From positions 1 to 64,000 of the forward strand of contig JBOGOC010000093.1 in assembly GCA_050747525.1 (NCBI GenBank): 64,000 nucleotides of DNA. Reading direction: 5' to 3'. A program made the translations under genes and the position numbers. This DNA comes from JBOGOC01 sp050747525. GTDB lineage: Bacteria; Acidobacteriota; Polarisedimenticolia; JACPZX01; DASXTC01. Positions 46,001-55,325 of this stretch are shown here, piece after piece (positions within the stretch are counted from its first letter, which is position 1; each line of letters begins with the position of its first letter). The notes beneath the pieces were generated by a model. It saw only the letters and a list, made by a program, of their open reading frames with translations. It ran no database searches and was not told the DNA's origin.

Positions 46001-46297
46001 TTACTGGATGATCCCGAGGATCTCGTCCTCGCGCAGGATGATGTGCTCCTCATCCTCGATCTTGATCTCGGTGCCGGCGTACTTGCCGAAGAGGATGCGA
46101 TCCCCTGCCTTCACTTCCATCGGGATGCGCTTGCCGTCGTCGTCCAGCCGGCCGGCGCCGACCGCGATGACCTTCCCCTCCATCGGCTTTTCCTTGGCGG
46201 TGTCGGGGATGATGATCCCGCCCTTCACCTTCTCCTCGGCCTCGACCCGCTTGATCAGGACGCGGTCGAACAGAGGCTTCACCTTCATCTTGGACAT
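46001..46297 (-). CDS. groES: Co-chaperonin GroES
   Basis: This 98-residue Hsp10 has VKPLFDRVLIKRVEAEEKVKGGIIIPDTAKEKP (mobile loop), a GKVIAVGAG roof segment and the GDRILFGKYAGTEIKIEDEEHIILREDEILGII end. It caps GroEL. The ATG at 46297 has GAGGAGGG four bases upstream. It is the first gene of the operon and carries a CIRCE operator in its leader, so HrcA control is expected. Confidence 0.97.
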   Translation of the reverse strand: MSKMKVKPLFDRVLIKRVEAEEKVKGGIIIPDTAKEKPMEGKVIAVGAGRLDDDGKRIPMEVKAGDRILFGKYAGTEIKIEDEEHIILREDEILGIIQ

Positions 46298-46345
46298 GCA
46301 CCCTCCTCTTGATTCAGTGTTTTGAGGTACTTACGGATGGGTTGC

Positions 46346-46370
46346 TGGCACTCGAACAAGGCGAGTGCCA
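46346..46370. promoter_or_regulatory. CIRCE operator (HrcA binding site)
   Basis: TGGCACTC, nine bases, GAGTGCCA: an inverted repeat that fits the CIRCE consensus (TTAGCACTC-N9-GAGTGCTAA) with the common A-to-G change in both arms. It overlaps the predicted transcription start of groES. Confidence 0.9.
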
Positions 46371-46400
46371 ACTATAAGAGAACCCCGAGTGACGTGTCAA
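46371..46400 (-). promoter_or_regulatory. groESL promoter
   Basis: On the minus strand TTGACA (46400-46395), 18 bases, TATAGT (46376-46371). The start site falls inside CIRCE, leaving a leader of about 66 bases to the groES ATG. Confidence 0.8.
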
Positions 46401-46640
46401 GCCGACGAGGCCAAGTCGGCTTTCGTCCGGTTGCTCCGGATGGATCGATAGTTACTCCCGCCGTTAACACAAGTCTATTTATAACAATGGGTTACAGCTG
46501 GTCGCTGGTTGCCTGCCCGCCTCTATCCCCGTATATTTCGCGTCACCGACAGCGGCCATGCGTCTGCGGGAGTCAGTCGTGGCCGCGGTCCCGGGTGGGC
46601 GTCCCCTGACGCCCCGGGGCCAGCGGAGGGAGTCGGTACC
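46401..46640. other. Non-coding spacer between the groESL promoter and the AAA+ gene
   Basis: The 46298-46640 gap is the only gene-free stretch over 300 bases. Besides CIRCE and the groES promoter it holds an AT-rich block (46451-46495) with TTAACA and TATAAC motifs, but they are spaced too closely to be a normal promoter pair. Otherwise I see nothing. Confidence 0.5.
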
Positions 46641-48611
46641 TTGAGCGACATCGTTGTGCCGGACCGGGAGGCCATGACGACGAGGCTGCGCGAGATGGCC
46701 AGCCGCACGCCTGCGGGCTCTCACGGGTCGTTCGACGATATGGAGATCCGGCACCTGGCCGAAGTGGCCTGCAACCACGGCCTGCTCACGACCGACATCT
46801 TCCGGGACGATCGAGCCGGGCGCGTCCTGCGCTCGGAAGCGCCCCACGGCATCCCCCTCGGGGAGCTGCTCGGTCCTTCAAGCGATCTGGACGCCGGGAC
46901 GATCCGCCAGGCCAGGCGCGTGCCCGACGACATCAAGATGGTGGGGGACAAGTGCCTGTTCGAGGTGGGCCTGATCGGCCGCCACTCGAGCGAGGGGCAC
47001 GACCTGGTGCAGCTCGGGCGGCGCTCCTACCTGCTCGCCTCCCAGATCCTGGACGCGCTGTCGGAGGACCGCCGCCTGCGCGAGTTCTTCCGCCAGAACA
47101 TGCTGTGGAACCTGCCGATCGAGGAAGAGGTGGTCTTCCTGCGGCAGTGCGGCACTCGATTCCACCACCACGTCGAGCTCCTTCGCTCTCTCAGGCTCGA
47201 GAACTTCAACAGCGGCACCACGCAGACGGAGGGGAACTCAGTGGATTCTCGGTCAGTTCCGGAAGCACGTGATCAGGCCAGCAGACCAGCGGACCGACCG
47301 AACCGCCCGCGGGACGCGGAGGCCACGCCGGCCCCGCCGCTGGCGGGCTCGGGCCTCGAGGGACTGAATCGCAGGCACTCGGACGCCGGCTTCGCCGGCG
47401 GGATGATGGAGGAGCGCCCCGAGTTCTTCAACGAGGATCTGCCGGCCGCCGTGGGCGTGAGCGAGATGGACCGGCTCCCCCGCAAGGACCTCCTCTCTCT
47501 CTACGAGCGGATGCTGCTGTTCAGCGGCCTGGACATCGAGGACCTGCGCGAAGAGCTCAAGCGGGTGGTGATCGACCAGCAGGATGCCGTGGACAGCCTG
47601 TGCGACGAGCTGTCGCTGTACGCCGCCGGGACCCAGAGCCTGAGCCGCCCCGCGTCGTACTTCTTCGTGGGCCCCACCGGCGTGGGGAAGAACCACCTCG
47701 TGGAGAGCCTGGTCCGCTGCCTGGAGAAGCGCTGGGACTTCCAGATCCCGATGCTCCAGCTCGAAGGGCCGCAGTACACCTATCCGTCCGACATCAACGA
47801 GCTGAAGGGAGCGGCCCGGGGGTTCATCCGCAGCGACGAGGAAGGGATCCTCACGGAGTTCTACTCCCGGTCGTCGCAGTCGCCCTACTCGGTGATCCTG
47901 GTCGACGAGGTCGAGAAGAGCCATCCCCAGCTGCGCAAGTTCTTCCTCTCGCTCATGGACCGCGGCACGACCATGGACAACCGCGGCCAGATGCTCAACT
48001 TCGTGAACTCGATGATCGTGTACACGTCCAACATCGGGTACAGCCGCCTCCAGACCTCCACCAAACCGATCGGGTTCCGCGACGATGGTGAGCTTGAGAA
48101 CCTGAGAGACATGGAGGTCATGAAGGACCTCAAGAAGACGCTGTCGCCCGAGTTCGTCAACAGGCTGACCATCATCCGGTTCGGGGCGCTGTCGCGTAAC
48201 AGCATCGACTCGATCTTCGATCTGGAGTTCGAGCGCATCGCCAACCGCTACTCCACGATGCACGGCATGGAGCTGACGGTCACGCCTCGCGCCAGAGGAG
48301 AGCTGCTCCACCGCGGGTACAACCCGGAGTTCGGGGCCCGGCCGATGGCCAGGCTGCTCAACATCGTGTGCAACATCGAGGTGAGTAAAAAGCTCAAGCG
48401 CGACGAGATCCGCTCGCCGCGTGCGGACCGCACCCTGAGGGACTACATTCGCGAGGTGAAGGAGGGCAAGCGGGCCTATGACCCGCTGTCCGTGCAGCGC
48501 CGCGTGATGAGCACGGCGCGCATCCAGGTTCCCTACAAGGGCATCGCCGTGGACTTCGACGGTGGAGAGTTCCTCTACCTGCCCCAGGGCCGGGAGAGAG
48601 GTTCGCACTAA
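46641..48611 (+). CDS. ClpB/ClpX-like AAA+ ATPase with altered Walker A
   Basis: This protein of about 656 residues has a unique N-terminal half (about 1-300) and a single AAA+ module like the D2 ring of ClpB. The Walker A reads GPTGVGKN (residues 344-351), with Asn351 where Ser/Thr is needed to coordinate magnesium. Walker B VILVDEVEK (D422, E423), sensor-1 VYTSNIGY, arginine finger PEFVNRL and sensor-2 GARPMARL are intact. The start is uncertain: TTG at 46641 with GGAGGG ten bases upstream is preferred to the ATG at 46674. It has no ClpB N domain or M domain that I can recognise. It probably forms a unit with the following gene. Role unknown; remodelling of a partner protein is a guess. Confidence 0.7.
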   Translation: MSDIVVPDREAMTTRLREMASRTPAGSHGSFDDMEIRHLAEVACNHGLLTTDIFRDDRAGRVLRSEAPHGIPLGELLGPSSDLDAGTIRQARRVPDDIKMVGDKCLFEVGLIGRHSSEGHDLVQLGRRSYLLASQILDALSEDRRLREFFRQNMLWNLPIEEEVVFLRQCGTRFHHHVELLRSLRLENFNSGTTQTEGNSVDSRSVPEARDQASRPADRPNRPRDAEATPAPPLAGSGLEGLNRRHSDAGFAGGMMEERPEFFNEDLPAAVGVSEMDRLPRKDLLSLYERMLLFSGLDIEDLREELKRVVIDQQDAVDSLCDELSLYAAGTQSLSRPASYFFVGPTGVGKNHLVESLVRCLEKRWDFQIPMLQLEGPQYTYPSDINELKGAARGFIRSDEEGILTEFYSRSSQSPYSVILVDEVEKSHPQLRKFFLSLMDRGTTMDNRGQMLNFVNSMIVYTSNIGYSRLQTSTKPIGFRDDGELENLRDMEVMKDLKKTLSPEFVNRLTIIRFGALSRNSIDSIFDLEFERIANRYSTMHGMELTVTPRARGELLHRGYNPEFGARPMARLLNIVCNIEVSKKLKRDEIRSPRADRTLRDYIREVKEGKRAYDPLSVQRRVMSTARIQVPYKGIAVDFDGGEFLYLPQGRERGSH

Positions 48612-48692
48612 CACGGGGGGTTCCCTACGGGCGCGTCGCTTCTCGAAAGCCTCCAATCGGTCATCGAGAAGACGTACGATCTCGATACCGGG

Positions 48693-49325
48693 GTGGAGGA
48701 CATCGGCCGGTTCGTGATCGGCGACGCCGGCTACCTCGCCCTGTACGGTGACGGCGAGCCCGCGCGCCGCGTGACATCGGCAGGTGCCTCCGCATCAGGC
48801 TCCCTGCCGGGCGCCCGCACGCTGCTGCGGGAGGCGGGCTCCGGGCTGGCGGTCTGCATCTACTACCCGGACCACCTGGTGTCCTGCCTGGAGCGCCACG
48901 ATCCCACCCGGCGCCTCGACGACGGCAACGTGGACGCCCTGGCCGTGCTGGTGGAGGAGCTGGACCACTTCCTGACCATCGCCGAGCGGTTCCGCCGGGG
49001 GGGCGTGATGTCGCTTCTCGAGCTGGAGCTGCACGCCAACATCACCAAGTACCTCGTCTTGAAGCTGTTTCTCGCCAAGCACCGCAGGGTGCAGCGCCTG
49101 GCGCCGTCCGACACCGCCTGGATCCGCTACCACCTGTTCGACAAGGCTGAGTTCGCCGAGCAGGACCCCGACCTTCAGGCACGCTACCGCGACGCGGCCC
49201 GCCTCGCGGCACGGTACGTCGGGGCGCTCGACCTCATGCCTCCGGACCGCCGGCTCGCCGAGCTGCGCCGCTTCCACCGGCTCTCCCCGCAGGCCAAGCA
49301 CGCCCGCATCGCATCCCTGAGCTGA
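48693..49325 (+). CDS. Protein of unknown function, partner of the AAA+ gene
   Basis: This helical protein of about 210 residues has no family I recognise. It has DIGRFVIGDAGYLALYGDGE near the start and two long amphipathic segments (LAVLVEELDHFLTIAERFRRG, LLELELHANITKYLVLKLFLAKHRRVQRL). The GTG start at 48693 has no ribosome site. The frame is open and looks coding back to 48612; a start-like ACG at 48627 lies six bases after GGGGGG and would add GASLLESLQSVIEKTYDLDTG, so the true N-terminus is probably longer. It is likely co-transcribed with the AAA+ gene, which ends 15 bases before that ACG. Confidence 0.65.
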   Translation: MEDIGRFVIGDAGYLALYGDGEPARRVTSAGASASGSLPGARTLLREAGSGLAVCIYYPDHLVSCLERHDPTRRLDDGNVDALAVLVEELDHFLTIAERFRRGGVMSLLELELHANITKYLVLKLFLAKHRRVQRLAPSDTAWIRYHLFDKAEFAEQDPDLQARYRDAARLAARYVGALDLMPPDRRLAELRRFHRLSPQAKHARIASLS

Positions 49326-49418
49326 GCCCGGGCCCGCTGCACCCCCATTCCTCTGCAACTCAAGGGGGGCGGGCATCGTATAATCGGCCCACACCCTTGA
49401 TGCGGAGGTCCGGCCATC

Positions 49419-50654
49419 ATGTCCAGAACGAAGAGACGGCGCTGGGTTCTGGGCGTCGTGTCCCTGCTTGTTGTCTCGGCCATCGTCCTCACTGTCTCCT
49501 ATCGCCAGGCGCTTTTCGCGCGCGACAAGAAGGGGCCCGGTCCCGACGATCTCGACCTGCGGGTCGGCAAGGCGGAGATCGCGGATGTCCAGATCGCGGT
49601 GACCGAGGTGGGGACCATCGAGCCCGTGGTCAAGGTGGACGTGAAGTCGACCCTGTCGGGCACGGTGAAGGCCATCCTGGTGCGCGAGGGGGACCGCGTG
49701 AAGGCGGGGCAGACCCTGGCGCGCGTCGAGCCCGACGTGAACCAGGCCAAGACCCTCTCGGCCGTGCGCTCGGAGGTGACCGTGGCGGGCATCAATCTCG
49801 AGAAGGCCCGCAAGGACCTGGAGTCGAACAAGTCCCTCTTCCAGGAGGGGTACATCGCCGAAGAGCTGATGCGGCAGCTCGACCAGAGGTTCGATATGGC
49901 CCAGGAGGAGTACAACCAGGCCCAGACCGAGTTCAACATCGTCGTGCAGAGCGGGATCCCGCTGGACAAGGAAATCTCCACAGCGGGCTCGGTCAACGTG
50001 CTGGCTCCCATGGACGGCTACGTCATCAAGAAGAACATCGAGATCGGCCAGACCGTGATGAGCGGCGTCTCCTCCTTCAACGAGGGGACGGCCATGTTCA
50101 CGGTGGCGGACGTGAGCTCCATGCTGATCAAGGCCTCCATCAACGAGGTGGAGGTGGGGCGTGTCCGGCTGAAGCAGAGGGTCGAGGTCACCGTGGACGC
50201 CTTCCCCTACCGGCGCTACGGCGGCGCTGTCACTCACATCTCGCCGGCGGCGCGGCTCAAAGACAAGGTCAAGGTGTTCGACATCGAGGTGTCTCTCGAC
50301 GAGCAGAACCCCGATTTCCGAGCGGGAATGACCGCCAACATCGAGGTGAAGGGGGACCGGGTGGAGAAGGCGCTCAGCGTTCCCATCGAGGCGATCTTCC
50401 GGCGGGCGTCCGGTGAAGCGGTGTACGTCCTGAAGGACGAGTTCGAGGAGCCCAAGGCGGGCGAAAGGCCGGCCAAGCGCAATGCCTCCGGCAAGATCGA
50501 CGTCTCGGAGTCGTGGCAGCGTTTCTTCGAGGAGCGTCCGGTGAAGGTGGGCCTGGCCAGCCTCGAGCGGGTGCAGGTGCTGGACGGCCTGGCTGAGGGG
50601 GTGAAGATCGCCCTGGAAGACCCCTCCAAACCCCGTGTGATCTCCCAGGACTGA
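49419..50654 (+). CDS. MacA/HlyD-type periplasmic adaptor protein
   Basis: This 411-residue adaptor has an N-terminal membrane anchor (about 8-28), a lipoyl half (VDVKSTLSGTVKAILVREGDRVKAGQTLARVEP), a long alpha hairpin (about 115-175), the second lipoyl half (VLAPMDGYVIKKNIEIGQTV), then beta-barrel and membrane-proximal domains. It links an inner-membrane ABC exporter to an outer-membrane channel. The ATG has GGAGG nine bases upstream. It is first in an operon with an ATPase and two MacB-like permeases. Confidence 0.9.
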   Translation: MSRTKRRRWVLGVVSLLVVSAIVLTVSYRQALFARDKKGPGPDDLDLRVGKAEIADVQIAVTEVGTIEPVVKVDVKSTLSGTVKAILVREGDRVKAGQTLARVEPDVNQAKTLSAVRSEVTVAGINLEKARKDLESNKSLFQEGYIAEELMRQLDQRFDMAQEEYNQAQTEFNIVVQSGIPLDKEISTAGSVNVLAPMDGYVIKKNIEIGQTVMSGVSSFNEGTAMFTVADVSSMLIKASINEVEVGRVRLKQRVEVTVDAFPYRRYGGAVTHISPAARLKDKVKVFDIEVSLDEQNPDFRAGMTANIEVKGDRVEKALSVPIEAIFRRASGEAVYVLKDEFEEPKAGERPAKRNASGKIDVSESWQRFFEERPVKVGLASLERVQVLDGLAEGVKIALEDPSKPRVISQD

Positions 50655-50661
50655 GGCGGCC

Positions 50662-51356
<695 letters not shown>

Positions 51357-51360
<4 letters not shown>

Positions 51361-52586
51361 CCATCCTGGAATCGATCGCCGACGGGGTCACCGACATCAA
51401 CGCGCACCGGGGGCGCACCTTCCTTCAGGCGGTGGGGGTCATCCTGGGCGTGGCGTCAGTGGTCACGGTGCTGGCGCTGGTGGACGCGGGCCGGCGCCGG
51501 AGCCTCGAGTTCATGGCCGAGGTGGGGGGGCTCACCAAGGTGCTGGTGGCGAACCAGCCCATCCGCGAGACCACCCGCACCGCCATGCAGCTCTCCAACG
51601 TCGGCCTCACCTACGATGACGCGGAGGCGCTGCGGGTGCTCCCCATGGTGACGCAGGTCGATCCCATCGCCATCGAGCGGCTGATGGTGCGCAATGGCGA
51701 TCACCAGAAGGAGATCTCCGTGGACGGGGTGACGTCGGACTACCAGACGGTCTACAAGTTCTTCCCGGCCCGGGGACGGTTCGTCTCCGCCGATGACGTG
51801 AGCAAGGCGACGCGCGTGGTGGTGCTGGGAGACACGGCGGCGCGGGACATCTTCGGATCGGACGACCCGCTCGGACGCACGCTGTTCGTGGGCGACGTGG
51901 GGATGACCGTGGTGGGGGTCATGCAGCGCAAGGAGTACTTCTTCAACCAGGGGACCTACAACGCCCTGGAATGGATGAACCGCAAGGTCATGATCCCGCT
52001 CACCACGGTCCACAAGCGCTTCACCGGCGATCCGGACGGCAAGGTCGCTTACATCAACGCGGTGATCGACAAGCCGCAGAACATCCCCCTCGCCAAGGCG
52101 GAGATCGAGACGCTCCTGCGCCGGCGACACCGGGGCGTGGCGGACTTCGTGGTGTGGGATCGCGCCTCCCGGCTCCAGCAGCAGGAACAGCAGAGCCAGC
52201 AGATGAATATCGTCTTCCTGTCCGCGGGGGCGGTCTCGCTGCTGGTGGGCGGGGTGGTGATCATGAACATCCTCCTGGCGTCGTTCCAGGAACGTGTTCG
52301 CGAGGTGGGGGTGCGCAAGGCCCTGGGGGCAAACCCGCTGCACATCACCGCCCAGTTCCTGGTGGAATCGGTGCTGGTGACGCTGCTGGGAGGAGCGGTG
52401 GGGATCGTGCTGGGCTTGGGGTTCACCCGTGTCGTGTCGTCGCTCATCGATCAGCCCGCGGTGATCACGCCTCGGATGGCGCTGATGGGCTTCGCCACGT
52501 CGGTGGCGGTGGGGATCTTCTTCGGCTTCTATCCGGCCGTGAAGGCGGCCCGCCTGAGCCCCGTCCAGGCGCTGCGGTACGAGTGA
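51357..52586 (+). CDS. MacB-like ABC permease, first
   Basis: This 409-residue permease has the MacB topology: helix (about 20-42), a large periplasmic MacB_PCD domain, then three C-terminal FtsX-type helices (VGGVVIMNILLASFQERVREVGVRKALGA). It lacks a fused ATPase. Together with the second permease it should form a heterodimeric mechanotransmission exporter. Such systems expel macrolides, peptides or siderophores. Confidence 0.88.
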
Positions 52587-52590
52587 CGGC

Positions 52591-53826
52591 GTGAGCCTCT
52601 TCGAGATCCTCACCTCGGGATGGACCCAGATCCGCTCGCACAAGCTCCGCTCCTTCCTCACCCTCATCGGGATGATCCTGGGGACCTTCTCCATCATCTT
52701 CATGACCTCGATGCTCAACGGCATCATCGTGTCGGTGTGGGATGGCTTCGAGGACCTGGGGTACGACGGGGTGATGTACGTGGTGGCCAGGCCGCCCCGC
52801 GACTCGGTGGAGCGGGCGAGGTTCGCGCAGTCCGTGGGACTGCGCCCCGAGGACGCCGACGTCCTGATGGGCCGCGCCGAGCTGGTGGAAGCCGTGGCTC
52901 CCGTGCAGCGGCTGGAGCTGGTCGTCGAGCACGCCAACGTGCGCCGGGAGGTCCGCGTGGAAGGCGTCACGCCGTCCTACGCGGAGGTGCGCCGCCGCAA
53001 GCCCGCAGAGGGGCGTCTCATCAATGAGAGCGACATGCGCGGGTTCCACCGCGTGTGCGTGCTCGGCCACCGGCTCCGGCTGCGCCTCTTCGGGACCGCC
53101 AATCCCCTCGGACGGGACATCACCCTGGGGGGCACGCGGCTGACCGTCGTCGGGGTGGGCCCCAAGCTCGGCAACCAGTTCGTCGATGACGACGACTTCA
53201 TCCAAGAGATGGAGGGGATGCAGGTCCCGCTGAGCACCCTGCGGCGCTACTTCGCGGGAGTGGAGTCGAACCTCGCCTTCATCGCGGTGAAGACCGCCGC
53301 CTACAAAGAGCTCCCGACGGTGAAGGCCGAGATCCTGGCCTCCCTGTCGGCCGCGCACCATGGGGTCGGTGACTACCGCGTGGAGGACATCGCGCAGGAG
53401 ATGGTCAAGCAGCGGGATCAGGTCGAGCAGATCATCGTGAACTGGCAGGTCGTGCTCGGGACCATCGCCGGGATCTCTCTGCTGGTGGGCGGCATCGGAC
53501 TGCTCTCCGTCATGATCATCTCGATCAACGAGCGCCTCTACGAGATCGGGATGAGAAAAGCCGTGGGAGCCAGCGACGTCGGCATCTTCTTCATGTTCCT
53601 GATCGAGTCCATCACGCTGGCCATGACGGGCGCCTGCGTGGGGGTGGGCCTGGGGCTGGGCGCCGTGCGCGCCCTCGCGGGGTTCTTTCCGTCCGGACTT
53701 CCCGTGGACATGGGAGGGGTCGTGATGGCCCTGGGGATCGCGGTGTCCCTGGGGGCCGGCTTCGGCGTGTGGCCGGCGCTCAAGGCCTCGCGGATGGCGC
53801 CGGTGGACGCCATGCGGGCGACCTGA
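52591..53826 (+). CDS. MacB-like ABC permease, second
   Basis: This 411-residue permease is similar in layout to the first: one N-terminal helix, a periplasmic domain, and FtsX helices with VGGIGLLSVMIISINERLYEIGMRKAVGA. The GTG start follows the first permease after four bases. The gene ends three bases from the end of the convergent MbtH gene, so there is no room for a terminator between the efflux operon and the NRPS operon. It may export the peptide made by that operon, but this is not proved by position. Confidence 0.88.
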   Translation: MSLFEILTSGWTQIRSHKLRSFLTLIGMILGTFSIIFMTSMLNGIIVSVWDGFEDLGYDGVMYVVARPPRDSVERARFAQSVGLRPEDADVLMGRAELVEAVAPVQRLELVVEHANVRREVRVEGVTPSYAEVRRRKPAEGRLINESDMRGFHRVCVLGHRLRLRLFGTANPLGRDITLGGTRLTVVGVGPKLGNQFVDDDDFIQEMEGMQVPLSTLRRYFAGVESNLAFIAVKTAAYKELPTVKAEILASLSAAHHGVGDYRVEDIAQEMVKQRDQVEQIIVNWQVVLGTIAGISLLVGGIGLLSVMIISINERLYEIGMRKAVGASDVGIFFMFLIESITLAMTGACVGVGLGLGAVRALAGFFPSGLPVDMGGVVMALGIAVSLGAGFGVWPALKASRMAPVDAMRAT

Positions 53827-53829
53827 GCC

Positions 53830-54045
53830 TCATTTGTCTCCTTCCATCTCCTTGCGCAGGCTCAGCGGGCGCATGTCCGTCCAGACCTCGTTCACGTACG
53901 CCAGGCACTCGGCCTTCGTGCCGGTCTTGCCGCCGTCGCGCCACCCCGCCGGGTTGTCGCGGTCGGCGGGCCAGATCGAGTACTGCTCCTCATGGTTGAC
54001 GACGACCTTGTAGATCGTCGTGTCCTCGCTGTCGTCCTCGTGCAT
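53830..54045 (-). CDS. MbtH family NRPS accessory protein
   Basis: This 71-residue protein has the complete MbtH signature, including NHEEQYSIWPADRDNPAGW and CLAYVNEVWTDMRPLSLR with the three conserved tryptophans. MbtH proteins bind adenylation domains and are needed for their folding or activity. The ATG at 54045 follows GGAGGAGGG with six bases spacing. It is the last gene of the NRPS operon, 26 bases after the MFS gene. Its presence implies that at least one adenylation domain here is MbtH-dependent. Confidence 0.95.
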   Translation of the reverse strand: MHEDDSEDTTIYKVVVNHEEQYSIWPADRDNPAGWRDGGKTGTKAECLAYVNEVWTDMRPLSLRKEMEGDK

Positions 54046-54071
54046 GACGTCCCTCCTCCATTGCGATTCGT

Positions 54072-55325
54072 TCAGGTTGTGGCGCCGGCCGGATCGGGGG
54101 CGGGCGAGACGACCGCGGCCTCGTCCAGCCGTCGCAGTGGCTCGCTGGTCCAGGCCAGCAGAGCGGTGAAGATGCTGAGCGACCCCATCGTCACGAAGAT
54201 GATGGGGACGCCGACGCGGTCCGCCAGGGGGCCCGCCACCAGAGAGGCGAGGGGCATGGCGGAGGCCGCCGTCATCGAGCGCGTCACGAAGACCCGTCCT
54301 TGAAGCTCGGCCGGCACGGTACGCTGCCATACGACCAGGTTGCACCCCAGCATCAGCGGCTCGCAGAAGAAATAGACCATCGCGGCGGCGGCCAGCAAGG
54401 GGACCGAGCGGGTCAGCCCGACCATCGCCACGCCGGCTCCGCCCAACGCGGCGAACGCCACCGCCCCCAGCGCAGGGCGGCGAGGGCCGCCCCACACGCC
54501 CATCAGAGCGCCTCCGCTCAGCATCCCCACGCTCCCGATGGACAGGATTGTCCCGAGCGCGGCCGGCGTGGAGAGGCTCAGCACCAGCGGCGTAAAGAGC
54601 ACAGCGGCCATTTCGGTGAAGAAGCTCACGGCCGTGAACATCAGCAGCAGCGCGGTCAGGTCGCGCCGCCCGAAGATGTAGCGCAGGCCGAAGAGAACGT
54701 CCTCGCGGTAGGAGGCGGAGTGCCGCCGAGGCGAAGCGGGCCCGTGCGCGTCGGGAGCCATGGAAAGCATCAGGATCGAGACGCCGAAGGTGGCCAGGTC
54801 TATCCACGCGATGCCGGAGAGTCCGATGACCGGCAGGAGCGCCCCGCCCAGCAGGGGCGCCAGGATCATGGAGATCCCGTTGGCCATCTGGGTCAGCCCG
54901 CTGGCACGCCCCAGCTGCTCGCGCGGGACGAGCGTCGTCACCAGGGCGGCATGGATGGACCACTGCAGCGCGGTGGCGATGGCCATGACCGCGACCACGA
55001 GACAGGACAGCGGCAGGGAGAGATGGTCGCCTCGTGCCATCCATGCAACGAGGCAGGTGGCCGAGGCCGCGATGAAGTCACAGCCCATGAGCAGCCGCCG
55101 TCGGCTCCAGCGATCGATGAGCGGCCCTGCCAGCGGAAGCACGATCAACGGCGGGGCGGCCGCGCAGAACGTCATGAGCGTGAAGCGTGCGGCCGATTCG
55201 GTCTGCTGGTAGACCTGGATCCCGATGGCCAGGGCGGTCATGCCTGAGCCGATCAGGGAGACCAGCTGCCCGACCCAGATCATCAGGAAGGCCCGCACGC
55301 CCCGGTCACGCAGCAGCGTCGTCAT
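54072..55325 (-). CDS. MFS exporter (EntS-like) of the NRPS operon
   Basis: This 417-residue transporter has 12 predicted helices. It has the EntS/MFS_3-type start FLMIWVGQLVSLIGSGMTALAIGIQVYQQT, the loop-2/3 motif GPLIDRWSRRRLL and AELQGRVFVTRSM. Members export siderophores and other natural products. It overlaps the LarA gene by four bases and precedes mbtH, so export of the NRPS product is the natural reading. Confidence 0.85.
   Translation of the reverse strand: MTTLLRDRGVRAFLMIWVGQLVSLIGSGMTALAIGIQVYQQTESAARFTLMTFCAAAPPLIVLPLAGPLIDRWSRRRLLMGCDFIAASATCLVAWMARGDHLSLPLSCLVVAVMAIATALQWSIHAALVTTLVPREQLGRASGLTQMANGISMILAPLLGGALLPVIGLSGIAWIDLATFGVSILMLSMAPDAHGPASPRRHSASYREDVLFGLRYIFGRRDLTALLLMFTAVSFFTEMAAVLFTPLVLSLSTPAALGTILSIGSVGMLSGGALMGVWGGPRRPALGAVAFAALGGAGVAMVGLTRSVPLLAAAAMVYFFCEPLMLGCNLVVWQRTVPAELQGRVFVTRSMTAASAMPLASLVAGPLADRVGVPIIFVTMGSLSIFTALLAWTSEPLRRLDEAAVVSPAPDPAGATT

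Noticed and set aside
46641..48611. Full ClpB disaggregase
   Set aside because: Only one AAA+ module, no N domain or M-domain coiled coil, and the Walker A is altered.
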